A stretch of DNA of 62,541 bases from Roseateles sp. GTDB taxonomy: Bacteria; Pseudomonadota; Gammaproteobacteria; Burkholderiales; Burkholderiaceae_C. The first letter of the stretch is position 1; each line of letters begins with the position of its first letter. The notes under the pieces are model-generated. The model worked only from the letters and a program-made list of their open reading frames with translations, had not been told where the DNA came from and did no database searches. The stretch covers positions 1 to 62,541 of the forward strand of contig JAEUPJ010000052.1 in the NCBI GenBank assembly GCA_016790285.1, read 5' to 3'. Below are positions 5,803 to 14,374 of this stretch, piece after piece. The position numbers were made by a program, and so were the translations under genes.

Positions 5803-7086
5803 ATGCCCGGGCTTTGCGTTGCCATTCCGCACGAGGGGGCGGAGAGGCTTTTCAAGCAGTGGGACGAGCGAACCGCCGGGGGGTGGCGCAGTCGCGTTCG
5901 TGTTGAGTACTTGACTGCGGACAAGGAGGCCAACGACGGGATTGTGGGCGACTTGGCGAAGGGCCATGGCAACAGGGTCCTAGCCTCGCATCACCTGACG
6001 TCGGTGGCCTGCTCGCGCCTATATCGTAACGTTCAACGGCTCCAAGCCCACCGATTGTCGGAGGAGGTGTTGCGGAGTTTCGAGGCTGACGGTCTAGACT
6101 GGCGAAGCCGGGCTGCTAGAGAGTGCGCAAAAACTCCATTCAAGTGCATTTCTGCCGAGGAATGGGTGCGGCAGTTTGAACTGGTTGACCCTGCTAATGG
6201 GCGTAGAGCAGGGGCGGCTCTCTTGGCGCAGTTTCGAATCCTGGCTGCTCCGGAGTTGGCCGAGTGCTTTTCCAACCTCCCCGACGTTGACCTGCACGCC
6301 ACCTTCTACGGTGCAGACCCGCACAGTGGCGATTTGGCTCTGGTTCATGTTTTGTCCGCCAGAGTAAATAACGCAAAGCTTGGTGAGTGCACGAAACTTC
6401 CTAAGCTGAAGCCGGCCGCGAAAGTTCGCTTGTACTGCGATGGCTCCTGGAGTGGTGGAGAGACCCATCGCCGAATATCTTGCCTCTTCACATCGTGTGT
6501 GAAGAAGGCTAGTTCGCTAACGGTATCGAATAGCCTCGACGTTCACGTGGCTGTGATAACGGATGCGGCCAAAGCAACTATAGACGCCAAGCTGGCAGAT
6601 TTGGCGTCAAGCGGCCGAATTACGAAAGGTAAGGTCAAGGTCACCTTTCCACCTGGAAATCCTTTGACGGTGGCTGGTGTTTACACGGGGCAAAAGGGAT
6701 TGGCCTTTCAGGACGTACGGTTACTTGAGTATGTCGGGGAAGACCCATACTTGCTGAAACGCCTTTGCAAACGGATTGGCGAACAACTGGCCAAAGATAA
6801 AGCCCTCGGTACCAATGACATCGCCTCTTGTATCGGGTTTTCGCATAGTCTTCCGGGTGCAATGCTTCCTCTTTTCGCCCTAGGCGGGAAGAAGGTGACT
6901 GGCGCTGACGGACGGACGTTTGTTTGGAAGTCGCTACTGCACAGTGAGCACTTCTCAAGTGGGGCGCCTGACCAAGCTGGCTATCATTGCGAAGAGTGTC
7001 CGCTCGCCGATAGAGGCCAAGCAGGTGCTGGGGCTGGCGCTGGCGCCGCCCCTTCGCAGTCACCCGCGAGCACAGACGCAACGTGA
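5803..7086 (+). CDS. Phosphoribosyltransferase-like protein (PRTase-CE-like), probable defence effector
   Basis: The protein has 427 residues. KVRLYCDGSWSGGETHRR at about 207-224 resembles the PRPP-binding loop of type I phosphoribosyltransferases (hydrophobic strand, acidic pair, then a T/S-G loop), with DG in place of the usual DD. A CHC2-like cysteine cluster YHCEECP lies near 395-402, followed by a Gly/Ala-rich tail. PRTase-like proteins with such motifs (the PRTase-CE group) have been proposed from comparative genomics as components of prokaryotic conflict systems. Position 10 bases after an unknown gene, beside CBASS and next to mobile-element debris, supports a defence role. Its substrate and target are unknown. 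Base composition is noticeably lower in G+C than the core genes. Confidence 0.5.
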   Translation: MPGLCVAIPHEGAERLFKQWDERTAGGWRSRVRVEYLTADKEANDGIVGDLAKGHGNRVLASHHLTSVACSRLYRNVQRLQAHRLSEEVLRSFEADGLDWRSRAARECAKTPFKCISAEEWVRQFELVDPANGRRAGAALLAQFRILAAPELAECFSNLPDVDLHATFYGADPHSGDLALVHVLSARVNNAKLGECTKLPKLKPAAKVRLYCDGSWSGGETHRRISCLFTSCVKKASSLTVSNSLDVHVAVITDAAKATIDAKLADLASSGRITKGKVKVTFPPGNPLTVAGVYTGQKGLAFQDVRLLEYVGEDPYLLKRLCKRIGEQLAKDKALGTNDIASCIGFSHSLPGAMLPLFALGGKKVTGADGRTFVWKSLLHSEHFSSGAPDQAGYHCEECPLADRGQAGAGAGAGAAPSQSPASTDAT

Positions 7087-7135
7087 GTTCTCGAAACTCG
7101 CTGGTTGTGACGCTTGAGTATGCGTGTCGGGGCGC

Positions 7136-7231
7136 TTGGCAATTCAGTTCGTTCATCAGGTAGGCCATCGGTGCTGCCCGACGCTTCCGGATGAGGCGAA
7201 CGATTTTGGTAATGCGCTCGATGCTGACCAT
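7136..7231 (-). pseudogene. Remnant of a WYL-type transcription regulator (N-terminal wHTH only)
   Basis: From an ATG at 7231 the minus strand encodes a stretch beginning MVSIERITKIVRLI and continuing RKRRAAPMAYLMNELNC, which resembles the first helices of the DeoR-like HTH at the N-terminus of WYL regulators. After about 32 residues the similarity ends and the frame continues into the island without WYL features. I read this as a regulator gene cut by the island junction near 7135. The identification rests on about 30 residues from memory. Confidence 0.4.
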
Positions 7232-7352
7232 GGACGCGCGATGCTCCCCTGTGCGGGCCGCCTCGTAAGGGTCGGCTCTCTTTCGGTGGATATACCAAGC
7301 GAGGTGGCTAACTGGGTCGAGAGAGCCTGGATGCCTCCGCCGTAGAACACAT

Positions 7353-7592
7353 TGTCAGACCGCCAAAGTGCAGTAGCACCTATTGTCAATCTGGAGCGCA
7401 CTGCTCAGGAACTTGCGCAGTGTGCTTATGACCGATTCTTTGGCCGGCTTTCTGTAGGGTGGGCGCCCTGGAATGTCTTGCTGGCGCTTCAGAGGGCCTT
7501 CCTCGTGCAGTAGAACCCTTTGGCAGGGTTTCTGGAGCCAGCAAGCCCCGCCAGCGCAGAACCTAATGTTCAGAAACGCCAAAGTAGAACCG
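7353..7592. repeat. IS-end-like repeated motifs at the island's right edge
   Basis: Two copies of TGTYCAGAnnCGCCAAAGT-like sequence occur, beginning at 7353 and 7567. CAGTAGMACC recurs at 7371 and near 7509, with the related AAGTAGAACC at 7582. Several degenerate copies of a block beginning TGT are characteristic of transposase-binding ends such as those of IS21-family elements. No transposase is present, so this is a remnant if it is an IS at all. Confidence 0.35.
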
Positions 7593-7620
7593 TTTGGGCG
7601 AGGGTAGGGCCTTAATGTAA

Positions 7621-9318
7621 AAACTCATCTCGGTGGCCGACTGGGCGGTGTTCCGCGACACCGGCGTGGCGCACCTGCTCAGCGTGTCGGGCCTGCATGT
7701 CACGCTGTTCGCGTGGCTCGCGGCGGCGGTGGTGGCGCCGCTGTGGCGACGCAGCCCGTGGCTGTGCCTGCGGCTGCCCGCGCCCACGGCGGCGCGCTGG
7801 GTGGGTGTCGTGGCTGCCTTCGCCTATGCGCTGTTCTCGGGCTGGGGCGTGCCGGCGCAGCGCACGGTGCTGATGCTGGCCGCGGTGGCCGGGCTGCGGA
7901 GCCTGCAGCTGCGCTGGCCGTGGCCGCTCGTGCTGCTCACGGCCGGGGTGGTCGTGACGGCGATGGACCCCTGGGCCGTTCTCCAGCCGGGCTTCTGGCT
8001 GTCCTTCGGCGCGGTGGGCTTGCTGATGGCCACCGGTGGCGGGCTCGCGCGCAGCTGGCGGGCGCGCTTCGTGGCCGCGCTGCGCACCCAGGCCGTCGCC
8101 ACCGTGGGCCTGGCGCCGCTGAGCCTGATCTGCTTTTCCCAGCTGTCGCTCGTGGGCCTGCTGGCCAACCTCGTGGCCATCCCGGTCGTGAGCTTCGTGC
8201 TGATGCCGTTGGCGCTGCTGGGCGGGCTGGCGCCGCCGTTGTGGGCGCTGGCCGCACTGCTCACGCAGGCCCTGATGGCGTGGCTCGGGTGGCTGGCGCG
8301 CTGGCCGGCGGCGGTGTGGTGGCTGCCGCAGGCACCCGTCTGGGCCCAGGGCCTGGGGCTGCTCGGCGCGGGCTTGATGGTCATGCGCCTGCCGTGGCGG
8401 CTGCGCGCGGCAGGGTTGCTGATGACACTGCCCTTGCTGTGGCCGGCGGTCGACGTGCCGGCGCCGGGCGAGTTCGAGCTGCTGGCGCCTGACGTGGGCC
8501 AGGGCAATGCCGTGCTCGTGCGCACCCAGGGCCATGCACTGCTCTTCGACACCGGGCCGGTGTACGCGCCCGGCGCCGACGCCGGCGAGCGCGTGCTGCT
8601 GCCCCTGCTGCGCTCACAGGGCGTGCAGCAGCTGGACATGCTGCTGCTCAGCCACCGCGACACCGACCACGTCGGCGGCGCCGCGGCGCTGATGCAGGCC
8701 CTGCCCGTGGCCGAACTGCGCAGTTCCCTGGAGGCCGAGCACCCCTTGCTGCGCGCCGGGCCGCCGGTGCGGCGCTGCGAGGCCGGCCAGGCCTGGCAGT
8801 GGGACGGCGTGCGGTTCGAGGTGCTGCACCCCACGGCGGCGGACTACCGCGCCGGGCTCAAGCCCAACGACCTCTCTTGCGTGCTGCGCGTCACGTCTGC
8901 AGGGGGCCTGCGCGCGCTGCTGGCGGGCGATCTCGAAGCGGAGCAGGAACGCGCGCTCGTGCGCCGTGAGGCTGACCTCCACGCCGACGTGCTGCTGGTG
9001 CCGCACCACGGCAGCAAGACCTCGTCCAGCCCCGAGTTGCTGGCGGCGGTGCGGCCTGCGGTGGGCCTGGTGCAGGCGGGCTACCGCAGCCGCTTCGGCC
9101 ACCCGGCGCCGCCCGTGCTGGCGCGTTACCAGGCCGCGGGCATCCCGGTGGTGGCCACGCCGGCCTGCGGTGCGTGGCAGTGGCAGAGCGCCACGGGCCA
9201 GGGGCGCTGCCAGCGCGACGCCGTGCGCCGCTACTGGCAGGACCGTGTCGCGCCGGCCGTCAACCCGGTGCCGATGGGGCCGCCGCTGCCGGCATGGCCG
9301 GAGGCCGCTTTGCCTTGA
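7621..9318 (+). pseudogene. comEC: ComEC/Rec2 DNA uptake channel, 5'-truncated
   Basis: ComEC forms the inner-membrane channel for transforming DNA. The frame opens after a TAA at 7618 and shows similarity at once: DWAVFRDTGVAHLLSVSGLHVT is the start of the Competence domain, followed by several membrane helices. The C-terminal metallo-beta-lactamase-like domain follows, with SHRDTDHVGG, LLAGDLE and VPHHGSKTSSS. About 560 residues remain, where intact family members have roughly 750-850; the N-terminal membrane segment and OB-fold (DUF4131) part are missing. A GTG at 7633 could be called as a start but would give an incomplete protein. The truncation coincides with the edge of the defence island. 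The 3' end overlaps the convergent mltB-like gene. Confidence 0.85.
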
Positions 9319-10348
9319 CCGCGCGCCCGAGTTCGATCACGGCCAGTGCGTAGTAGGCCGACCAGTTGTAGCGCGTGACAACCCAGAAGTTCTGCGTGCC
9401 CAGCAGCACCGTGGGAGGCTTTTTCGGCCCGTTCTGCAGTTCGATGACTGCCATCAGGCCGTCATGCTCACGGGCGGCGTCTGACGGGCGGGCGCCGGCG
9501 GCGGCGAGCTCGGCCGCCGTGAAGCTGGGCTTGATGTCGGGTGCCAGCAGCCGTGCGCGCTCGCGCCGGTCAGCCGGGAGCTGCACGGTGTAGTGGGTCG
9601 TCTCCCCGGGCTTCCAGCCATAGGCGGCCAGGTAGTGCGCCACGCTGCCGATGGCGTCCACGGGGCTGGCCATGAGGTCGATGTGGCCGTCGCCGTCGAA
9701 ATCCACTGCATGCTGGCGCCAGCTGCCGGGCATGAACTGCGGCCAGCCCAGCGCGCCGGCATAGCTGCCGCGCACTTCGGCCGGGTCCAGGCCGTTCTCG
9801 CGGCAAAGCTTGAGGAACTCGGCCAGCTCGCTGCGGAAGAAGGCCTGCCGGTCGGCCGCGCGGGGGTGCTCGGTGGGGAAGTCGAACGCCAGCGTGGCCA
9901 GGGCGTCCAGCACCTTGAAGCCGCCGGTGATGCGGCCGTAGAAGGTCTCCACGCCGATGATGCCCACGATGACCTCGGCCGGCACGCCGTAGCGGCTCTC
10001 GGCGCGCGCGAGCGCCGCCTCGTGCTCGGCCCAGAAGGCCGCGCCCGCCTCCAGCCGCTTGGGCTCGATGAAGCGGTCGCGGTAGGCCGTCCAGTTCTTG
10101 GCCGTGCCCACGGCCGCGGGCAGGATGAGCTGCTTGACGCGGGGCAGGTCCAGGGCCTGGCTCAGCTGCTCGCGCAGCGCGGCGGCGTCCCACTGCTGGG
10201 CCGAGGCGAGTTCGTCGGCGAACGCAACCAATGCCGGCCGCGGGCCGAGGGGCTCGGGCGCGGGCAGTGGCTTGGCGCGGTGGGGTTTGGCGTGGGCGGC
10301 GGTGGCCAGCAGCAGGCTGGCGACGAGGAGGGCGGGTCGGAACTTCAC
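9260..10348 (-). CDS. mltB: Lytic murein transglycosylase, MltB-like
   Basis: This periplasmic enzyme cleaves peptidoglycan glycan strands, forming 1,6-anhydro-muropeptides. From a GTG at 10348 it is 362 residues with a clean signal peptide (MKFRPALLVASLLLATAAHA, cut after residue 20). The catalytic glutamate is E134 in GIIGVETFYGR, and the family signatures GSYAGALGWPQFMPGSW and DFDGDGHIDL follow. It lacks an obvious lipobox, so it is probably soluble or loosely bound. The start overlaps the stop of the upstream tgpA-like gene, making it the last gene of a moxR-DUF58-tgpA-mltB unit. A far longer open frame through this region joins unrelated proteins and is not real. Confidence 0.9.
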   Translation of the reverse strand: MKFRPALLVASLLLATAAHAKPHRAKPLPAPEPLGPRPALVAFADELASAQQWDAAALREQLSQALDLPRVKQLILPAAVGTAKNWTAYRDRFIEPKRLEAGAAFWAEHEAALARAESRYGVPAEVIVGIIGVETFYGRITGGFKVLDALATLAFDFPTEHPRAADRQAFFRSELAEFLKLCRENGLDPAEVRGSYAGALGWPQFMPGSWRQHAVDFDGDGHIDLMASPVDAIGSVAHYLAAYGWKPGETTHYTVQLPADRRERARLLAPDIKPSFTAAELAAAGARPSDAAREHDGLMAVIELQNGPKKPPTVLLGTQNFWVVTRYNWSAYYALAVIELGRAVKAKRPPAMPAAAAPSAPG

Positions 10349-12378
10349 GCGCGCAGCATACGGGCTGCCGCACGCAGCTCCGCCCAGCCGGGGGCGGGCG
10401 AGTCGGGCGCGTAGCGTGCGCGCTCCAGCTTTTCGAGCCACTGGGCGGCGGGCTCGGCCTTCTGGCCGTGCTGGCGGCGCAGGCTGCGCGCCCAGGCGGC
10501 CGGGCTCTCGTGGGCGGGCAGCTCCACTCCCGCGCGCCGCAGCAGGGCCGCGATGCGCGCGCGCTGGCGGCTCCAGGCGTCGTGGGGGCGGCTGCTCCAG
10601 CGGATCCAGCCCGCACCCGCGACGGACAGCACCAGGATGACCCCGGCCATCGCCTGGCCGAGCGCGGTCCAGTCGGGCTGGCTGAAACCCAGGCGCTTGA
10701 GGAGGTCGAACTGGTTCTGGCGCGAGTAGTTCAGCACCAGCTGCTGCCAGCGGTTGTTGACGGTCTCCCAGCCGTTGCGCACCGCGCGCCAGAGCGTCGG
10801 GTTGATCTGCCCCAGCACGCCCGGCTCCGGGCGCAGCGCCAGGCCTTGCGTGACGCGGTTGGGCGCCACGGCGGCCGTGGGGTCGCTGCGCACCCAGCCG
10901 CGGCCGTCGACCCAGTACTCGGCCCAGGCGTGCGCGTTGGCATTGCGCACGACGAGGTAGCCGTCCTGGGGTTCGGCGTCCCAGCCCTGGAAGCCCGTGA
11001 CGATGCGCGCCGGCACGTCCATGGCGCGCATCAGCACGACGAAGGCCGAGGCGAAGTGCTCGCAGAAGCCCAGCCGGCGGTCGAGCCAGAACTCGTCGAT
11101 CACGTGGGGCGATTCCACGCCGTAGCGGCCCGGCGTCAGCGTGTAGGTGAAGTCCTGGGTGCGGATGTGTTCCAGCAGGGCCGTGGCCAGCGCCTGCGCA
11201 CGCGCACCCGGCGGCAGGCCTGCGAACCGCGGCTCGGCCGCCAGCGCCGCGGCCCAGGCCAGGGTGCGCGGGTTGCGGCTGGCGGGGAGGTCGACGCCGG
11301 TGGCGCGCTGCAGGCGGTTGCGCCGCTCGCCGGCCTGCCAGCTGACATGCGCGGTGGCGTTCAAGCGCAGCCGCTCGGTGATCGGGCGGGGCGAGAGCCA
11401 CTGCAGCTCCGGGCCGCGCACCAGCGTCAGGTCGGGCAGGGCCAGCTCGGTGCCCACGGGCCCCGGGCTCATCTCCAGCAGCGGCAGCACGGGGATGCGC
11501 AGGGGCTCCAGCGTCATCTCGTAACGCAGCGGCGTGCCGACCGTGGCCAGGTCGTCGCGACCGCGCAGCCAGCCCTGGCTCGCGCGGCCGTCCGGGGCGC
11601 GCCAGGTCTTGCCGTCGAAGCGCGTCAGCACCGGGCCGCGGAAGTAGCGCTGGTCGGGCGGCGGCACGGCGCCCTCGAAGCGCAGGCGCATCGCGATGCT
11701 GTCGTCGTTGGCGATCTCGTTCATCGCGCCGAACTCGAGCTGGTTGGACAGGCCCGTCTTGCCGATGGCCTCGGTCGGCACGCCCCACAGCGGCGCGATG
11801 CGCGGGAAGAGCACGAACAGCAGCACCATCACCGGCAAACCCAGCGCGGTGGTGCTGGCCGCGCGCCGCGCCGCGATGCCGATGCTGGGTACGCCGCTGG
11901 CGTCGGTGGACGGCATCTGGGCCAGCACCACCGCGGCCAGCAGCCCCCACAGCGACAGCAGCGACCACACCGCCATCAGCAGCGACTGCGAGTACAGGAA
12001 CTGCGTCAGCACCAGGAAGAAGCCGAGGAAGAACACGACGAAGGCGTCGCGCCGCGCGCGCAGCTCCAGCGTCTTGAGCGCCATGAGCATGACGAGCAGC
12101 GTGATGCCGGCCTCGCGGCCAATGAGGGTGCGGTAGGTCAGCCAGGTCAGGCCCGCGTAGAGGGCGATCACGGCGCCCAGCCACCAGCGGCTGGGCAGGG
12201 CGGCCTGGCGCGCGGCGATCTGGGCGCGCCACACCAGCATCAGCGCGGTCAGGCCTGAACTCCAGATCGGCAGGTGGTCGGCGTGGGGCGCGATGACGGC
12301 GGTGATGACGGCCAGCAGGAAATAGCTGTCGCGCGCGTCGCGGGGCAGCCGGGCCCACCAGCGGGCGAGCGCCGTCAT
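10345..12378 (-). CDS. TgpA-like membrane transglutaminase (DUF3488 + transglutaminase core)
   Basis: The 677-residue protein begins with about six membrane helices (DUF3488 part). A periplasmic transglutaminase-like domain follows, with the catalytic Cys in LGFCEHFASAF, His in NAHAWAEYW and Asp in VRSDPTAAV. One more membrane helix near 565 and a cytoplasmic tail complete it, the architecture of Pseudomonas TgpA. Proteins of this type sit in conserved operons with a MoxR ATPase and a DUF58 protein, as here, and are thought to modify or process envelope proteins. Overlaps of 4 bases with the DUF58 gene and with mltB indicate tight coupling. Confidence 0.88.
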   Translation of the reverse strand: MTALARWWARLPRDARDSYFLLAVITAVIAPHADHLPIWSSGLTALMLVWRAQIAARQAALPSRWWLGAVIALYAGLTWLTYRTLIGREAGITLLVMLMALKTLELRARRDAFVVFFLGFFLVLTQFLYSQSLLMAVWSLLSLWGLLAAVVLAQMPSTDASGVPSIGIAARRAASTTALGLPVMVLLFVLFPRIAPLWGVPTEAIGKTGLSNQLEFGAMNEIANDDSIAMRLRFEGAVPPPDQRYFRGPVLTRFDGKTWRAPDGRASQGWLRGRDDLATVGTPLRYEMTLEPLRIPVLPLLEMSPGPVGTELALPDLTLVRGPELQWLSPRPITERLRLNATAHVSWQAGERRNRLQRATGVDLPASRNPRTLAWAAALAAEPRFAGLPPGARAQALATALLEHIRTQDFTYTLTPGRYGVESPHVIDEFWLDRRLGFCEHFASAFVVLMRAMDVPARIVTGFQGWDAEPQDGYLVVRNANAHAWAEYWVDGRGWVRSDPTAAVAPNRVTQGLALRPEPGVLGQINPTLWRAVRNGWETVNNRWQQLVLNYSRQNQFDLLKRLGFSQPDWTALGQAMAGVILVLSVAGAGWIRWSSRPHDAWSRQRARIAALLRRAGVELPAHESPAAWARSLRRQHGQKAEPAAQWLEKLERARYAPDSPAPGWAELRAAARMLRA

Positions 12379-13361
12379 GCCGCGAACCCCGCAAGCGCCT
12401 GCAGGCAGGCCTGGCGGTGCGGCCCGCCGAGCGAGGGGGGCAGCTCCTGGCCCGCCAGCCGCAGGCCATAGGGCTGGCCAAGCCGCTCGGCGGCCAGCAC
12501 CCAGGCCGTCAGCCGCGACAGCCGGGCCTCGACGTCGCGGCCCTGCGTGTCACGCCAGTCCAGCCACAGGTCCCGCGCCAGCGGCGACTCGGTCTCGCGC
12601 ACCCAGGGCGACAGGCCCTGCTCCAGCGCCAGGGCGGACTTGCGCCACAGGATCTGCTTGAGCGAGTCGCCCCGGCGGTAGTTGCGCACGCCGGAAAAGT
12701 CGGTGCCGGTCGCGCTCTGGCGCGTGGACGCGGCCTCGCCCGCGCCGGCTTCGGCCTGCGTGGGGAAGGGCGGCGGCGCGGCTTCGGCCTGCGGGTAGAC
12801 CCAGACCTGGCTGGCCGGGCGCCAGTAACTCCAGGCGCGGAAGAACCCCAGCGGGAAGCGCGTCGTCACGATGAGCCGGGGCAGGGCGTGCAGGCCGCGC
12901 CGCGCCGCGGGCAGCCGCAGCTTGAGCGTGGCATGCCCCAGGGCTGGCACGTCCACCCAGGCGGGTTCGGTGGCGCCGGTGTCCAGCTGGGCGCTCACCG
13001 CGATGCCGAACCGCGCGCTGCCAGGGTTGTGCAGGCGCAGCTCCAGCGCGTATTCGTCGCCCGCGTGCACGCCGTCCGGTGCCTTGAGGTCCATCTGCAG
13101 GCCCCGCAGGTTGGCGTGCGTCGTGTGCATGGACGCCAGGCCCGCGCCCGTCAGCGCGAAGGTGAGGGCGTAGCCCAGGCTGATCTGCTCGTTGATGCTG
13201 GCCAGCAGCAGCACCCCGAGCGTGCAGCAGAACGCGATGCCCGCCCAGGTCGGCACGATGTAGACGTTGCGCTGGGTGGTGAGGTGCACGTCGGCCACGG
13301 GCTGGCGGGCCTGCCACCAGGCCTGCCAGCGGCGGCGCACGGCGGCGCTGCCGAGGTTCAT
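12375..13361 (-). CDS. DUF58 domain protein
   Basis: This 328-residue protein has two N-terminal membrane helices (about 35-80). The conserved DUF58 core GTDFSGVRNYRRGD, then KQILWRKSA, lies around residues 215-240, where other family members begin a von Willebrand-like fold. Such proteins act with MoxR AAA ATPases, possibly in assembly or chaperoning of envelope complexes; the exact role is not known. The gene lies 46 bases after the MoxR gene and overlaps the tgpA-like start by 4 bases. Confidence 0.88.
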   Translation of the reverse strand: MNLGSAAVRRRWQAWWQARQPVADVHLTTQRNVYIVPTWAGIAFCCTLGVLLLASINEQISLGYALTFALTGAGLASMHTTHANLRGLQMDLKAPDGVHAGDEYALELRLHNPGSARFGIAVSAQLDTGATEPAWVDVPALGHATLKLRLPAARRGLHALPRLIVTTRFPLGFFRAWSYWRPASQVWVYPQAEAAPPPFPTQAEAGAGEAASTRQSATGTDFSGVRNYRRGDSLKQILWRKSALALEQGLSPWVRETESPLARDLWLDWRDTQGRDVEARLSRLTAWVLAAERLGQPYGLRLAGQELPPSLGGPHRQACLQALAGFAA

Positions 13362-13407
13362 CGCAGCCGCTCCGGGCGGGCGCCCGCCGGCCGTTGCGCG
13401 TGCCCGC

Positions 13408-14343
13408 TCATGGCAGAGGGATGGCCTCGATCATGGCGCGCACCTGTTCCCGGGCGCCGCGCCCGGCACCCGCGCGGGGTTGCAGGCGGTGGGCGATGGT
13501 CTGCGGCAGGATGGCCTGCACGTCGTCGGGCGAGACGTAGTCGCGCCCCTGAAGCAGGGCGCGTGCCCGGGCCGCGCGCAGCACCGCCAGCCCGGCGCGG
13601 GGCGACAGGCCTTCCACGAACCACTGGCCCGAACGCGTCGCGCCGATGAGGGCCTGCAGGTAGTCCAGCAGCGGCGGCGCGGCGTGCACGGCCTTCACGG
13701 CGGCCTGCACCTCGAGGAGCTCGTCCGGCGTCATGACCGGTTGCAGGCGCTTGAGCTGCTCGCGGCTGTCGCCACCCATCAGCAGCTCGCGCTCGGCGGC
13801 GGCGTCGGGGTAGCCGAGGGAGATGCACATCAGGAAGCGGTCCAGCTGCGACTCGGGCAGCGGGAAGGTGCCGAGCTGCTCGCTCGGGTTCTGCGTGGCG
13901 ATGACGAAAAAGGGCTGCGGCAGCGGGTGGCTGATGCCCTCGATGCTGACCTGGTGCTCTTCCATGGCCTCCAGCAGCGCGCTCTGCGTCTTGGGGCCGG
14001 CCCGGTTGATCTCGTCGGCCAGCAGCACCTGGGCGAAGACGGGGCCGGCGTGGAAGACGAAGCCGCCCTTCTCACGCTCGTAGACCGACACGCCGAGCAG
14101 GTCGCTGGGCAGCAGGTCGGCGGTGAACTGCAGGCGCGAGAACTTCAGGCCCAGTGAAATGGCCAGCGCGTGCGCCAGCGTCGTCTTGCCGACGCCGGGC
14201 AGGTCCTCGATCAGCAGGTGGCCGCCGGCGATGAGGCAGGCCAGGGAATCCGCGATCTGGGCCGGCTTGCCCTTGATGACCGTGCTAATCTGGTTTTGCA
14301 GCGCCAGCAATTGCGCCGCGGTTCGTGATGAGGCTTGCGTCAT
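13408..14343 (-). CDS. MoxR-family AAA+ ATPase
   Basis: A 311-residue AAA+ protein of the MoxR group. Walker A is LPGVGKTTLA (about 48-57), Walker B is VLLADEINRA (about 110), and sensor-type motifs ATQNPSEQLG and LPESQLDRF follow. The start at 14343 places the usual short N-terminus before the Q-rich helix; an alternative ATG 12 bases upstream is possible. It leads the leftward operon with DUF58, tgpA-like and mltB-like genes and probably energises folding or maturation of a partner, perhaps through the DUF58 protein. It is divergent from the deacetylase gene with only 31 bases between starts. Confidence 0.9.
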   Translation of the reverse strand: MTQASSRTAAQLLALQNQISTVIKGKPAQIADSLACLIAGGHLLIEDLPGVGKTTLAHALAISLGLKFSRLQFTADLLPSDLLGVSVYEREKGGFVFHAGPVFAQVLLADEINRAGPKTQSALLEAMEEHQVSIEGISHPLPQPFFVIATQNPSEQLGTFPLPESQLDRFLMCISLGYPDAAAERELLMGGDSREQLKRLQPVMTPDELLEVQAAVKAVHAAPPLLDYLQALIGATRSGQWFVEGLSPRAGLAVLRAARARALLQGRDYVSPDDVQAILPQTIAHRLQPRAGAGRGAREQVRAMIEAIPLP

Positions 14344-14374
14344 GGGCTGCACCATAGCAAGAGACAAGCATTCC

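Larger units (their letters stand above)
7087..7620. other. Junction zone between the defence island and comEC
   Basis: There is no intact gene. The zone contains a short WYL-regulator-like remnant (7136-7231, minus) and repeated motifs resembling IS ends (7353-7592), then meets the comEC remnant around 7621. Short open frames here overlap on both strands and none resembles a protein family apart from the WYL-like start. Confidence 0.6.

Noticed and set aside
6641-7298. Minus-strand frames opposite the PRTase-like gene
   Set aside because: Apart from the WYL-like start at 7231 they show no motif and overlap a gene with better coding character on the other strand.
7633-7635. GTG as a genuine comEC start
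   Set aside because: The protein would begin in the middle of the Competence domain, lacking the conserved N-terminal region, so the gene is truncated rather than short.
9260-12481. A single 1073-codon minus-strand frame
   Set aside because: Only its last 362 codons are a real protein (MltB-like). The rest is the wrong frame of the tgpA-like gene, which is complete in another frame.
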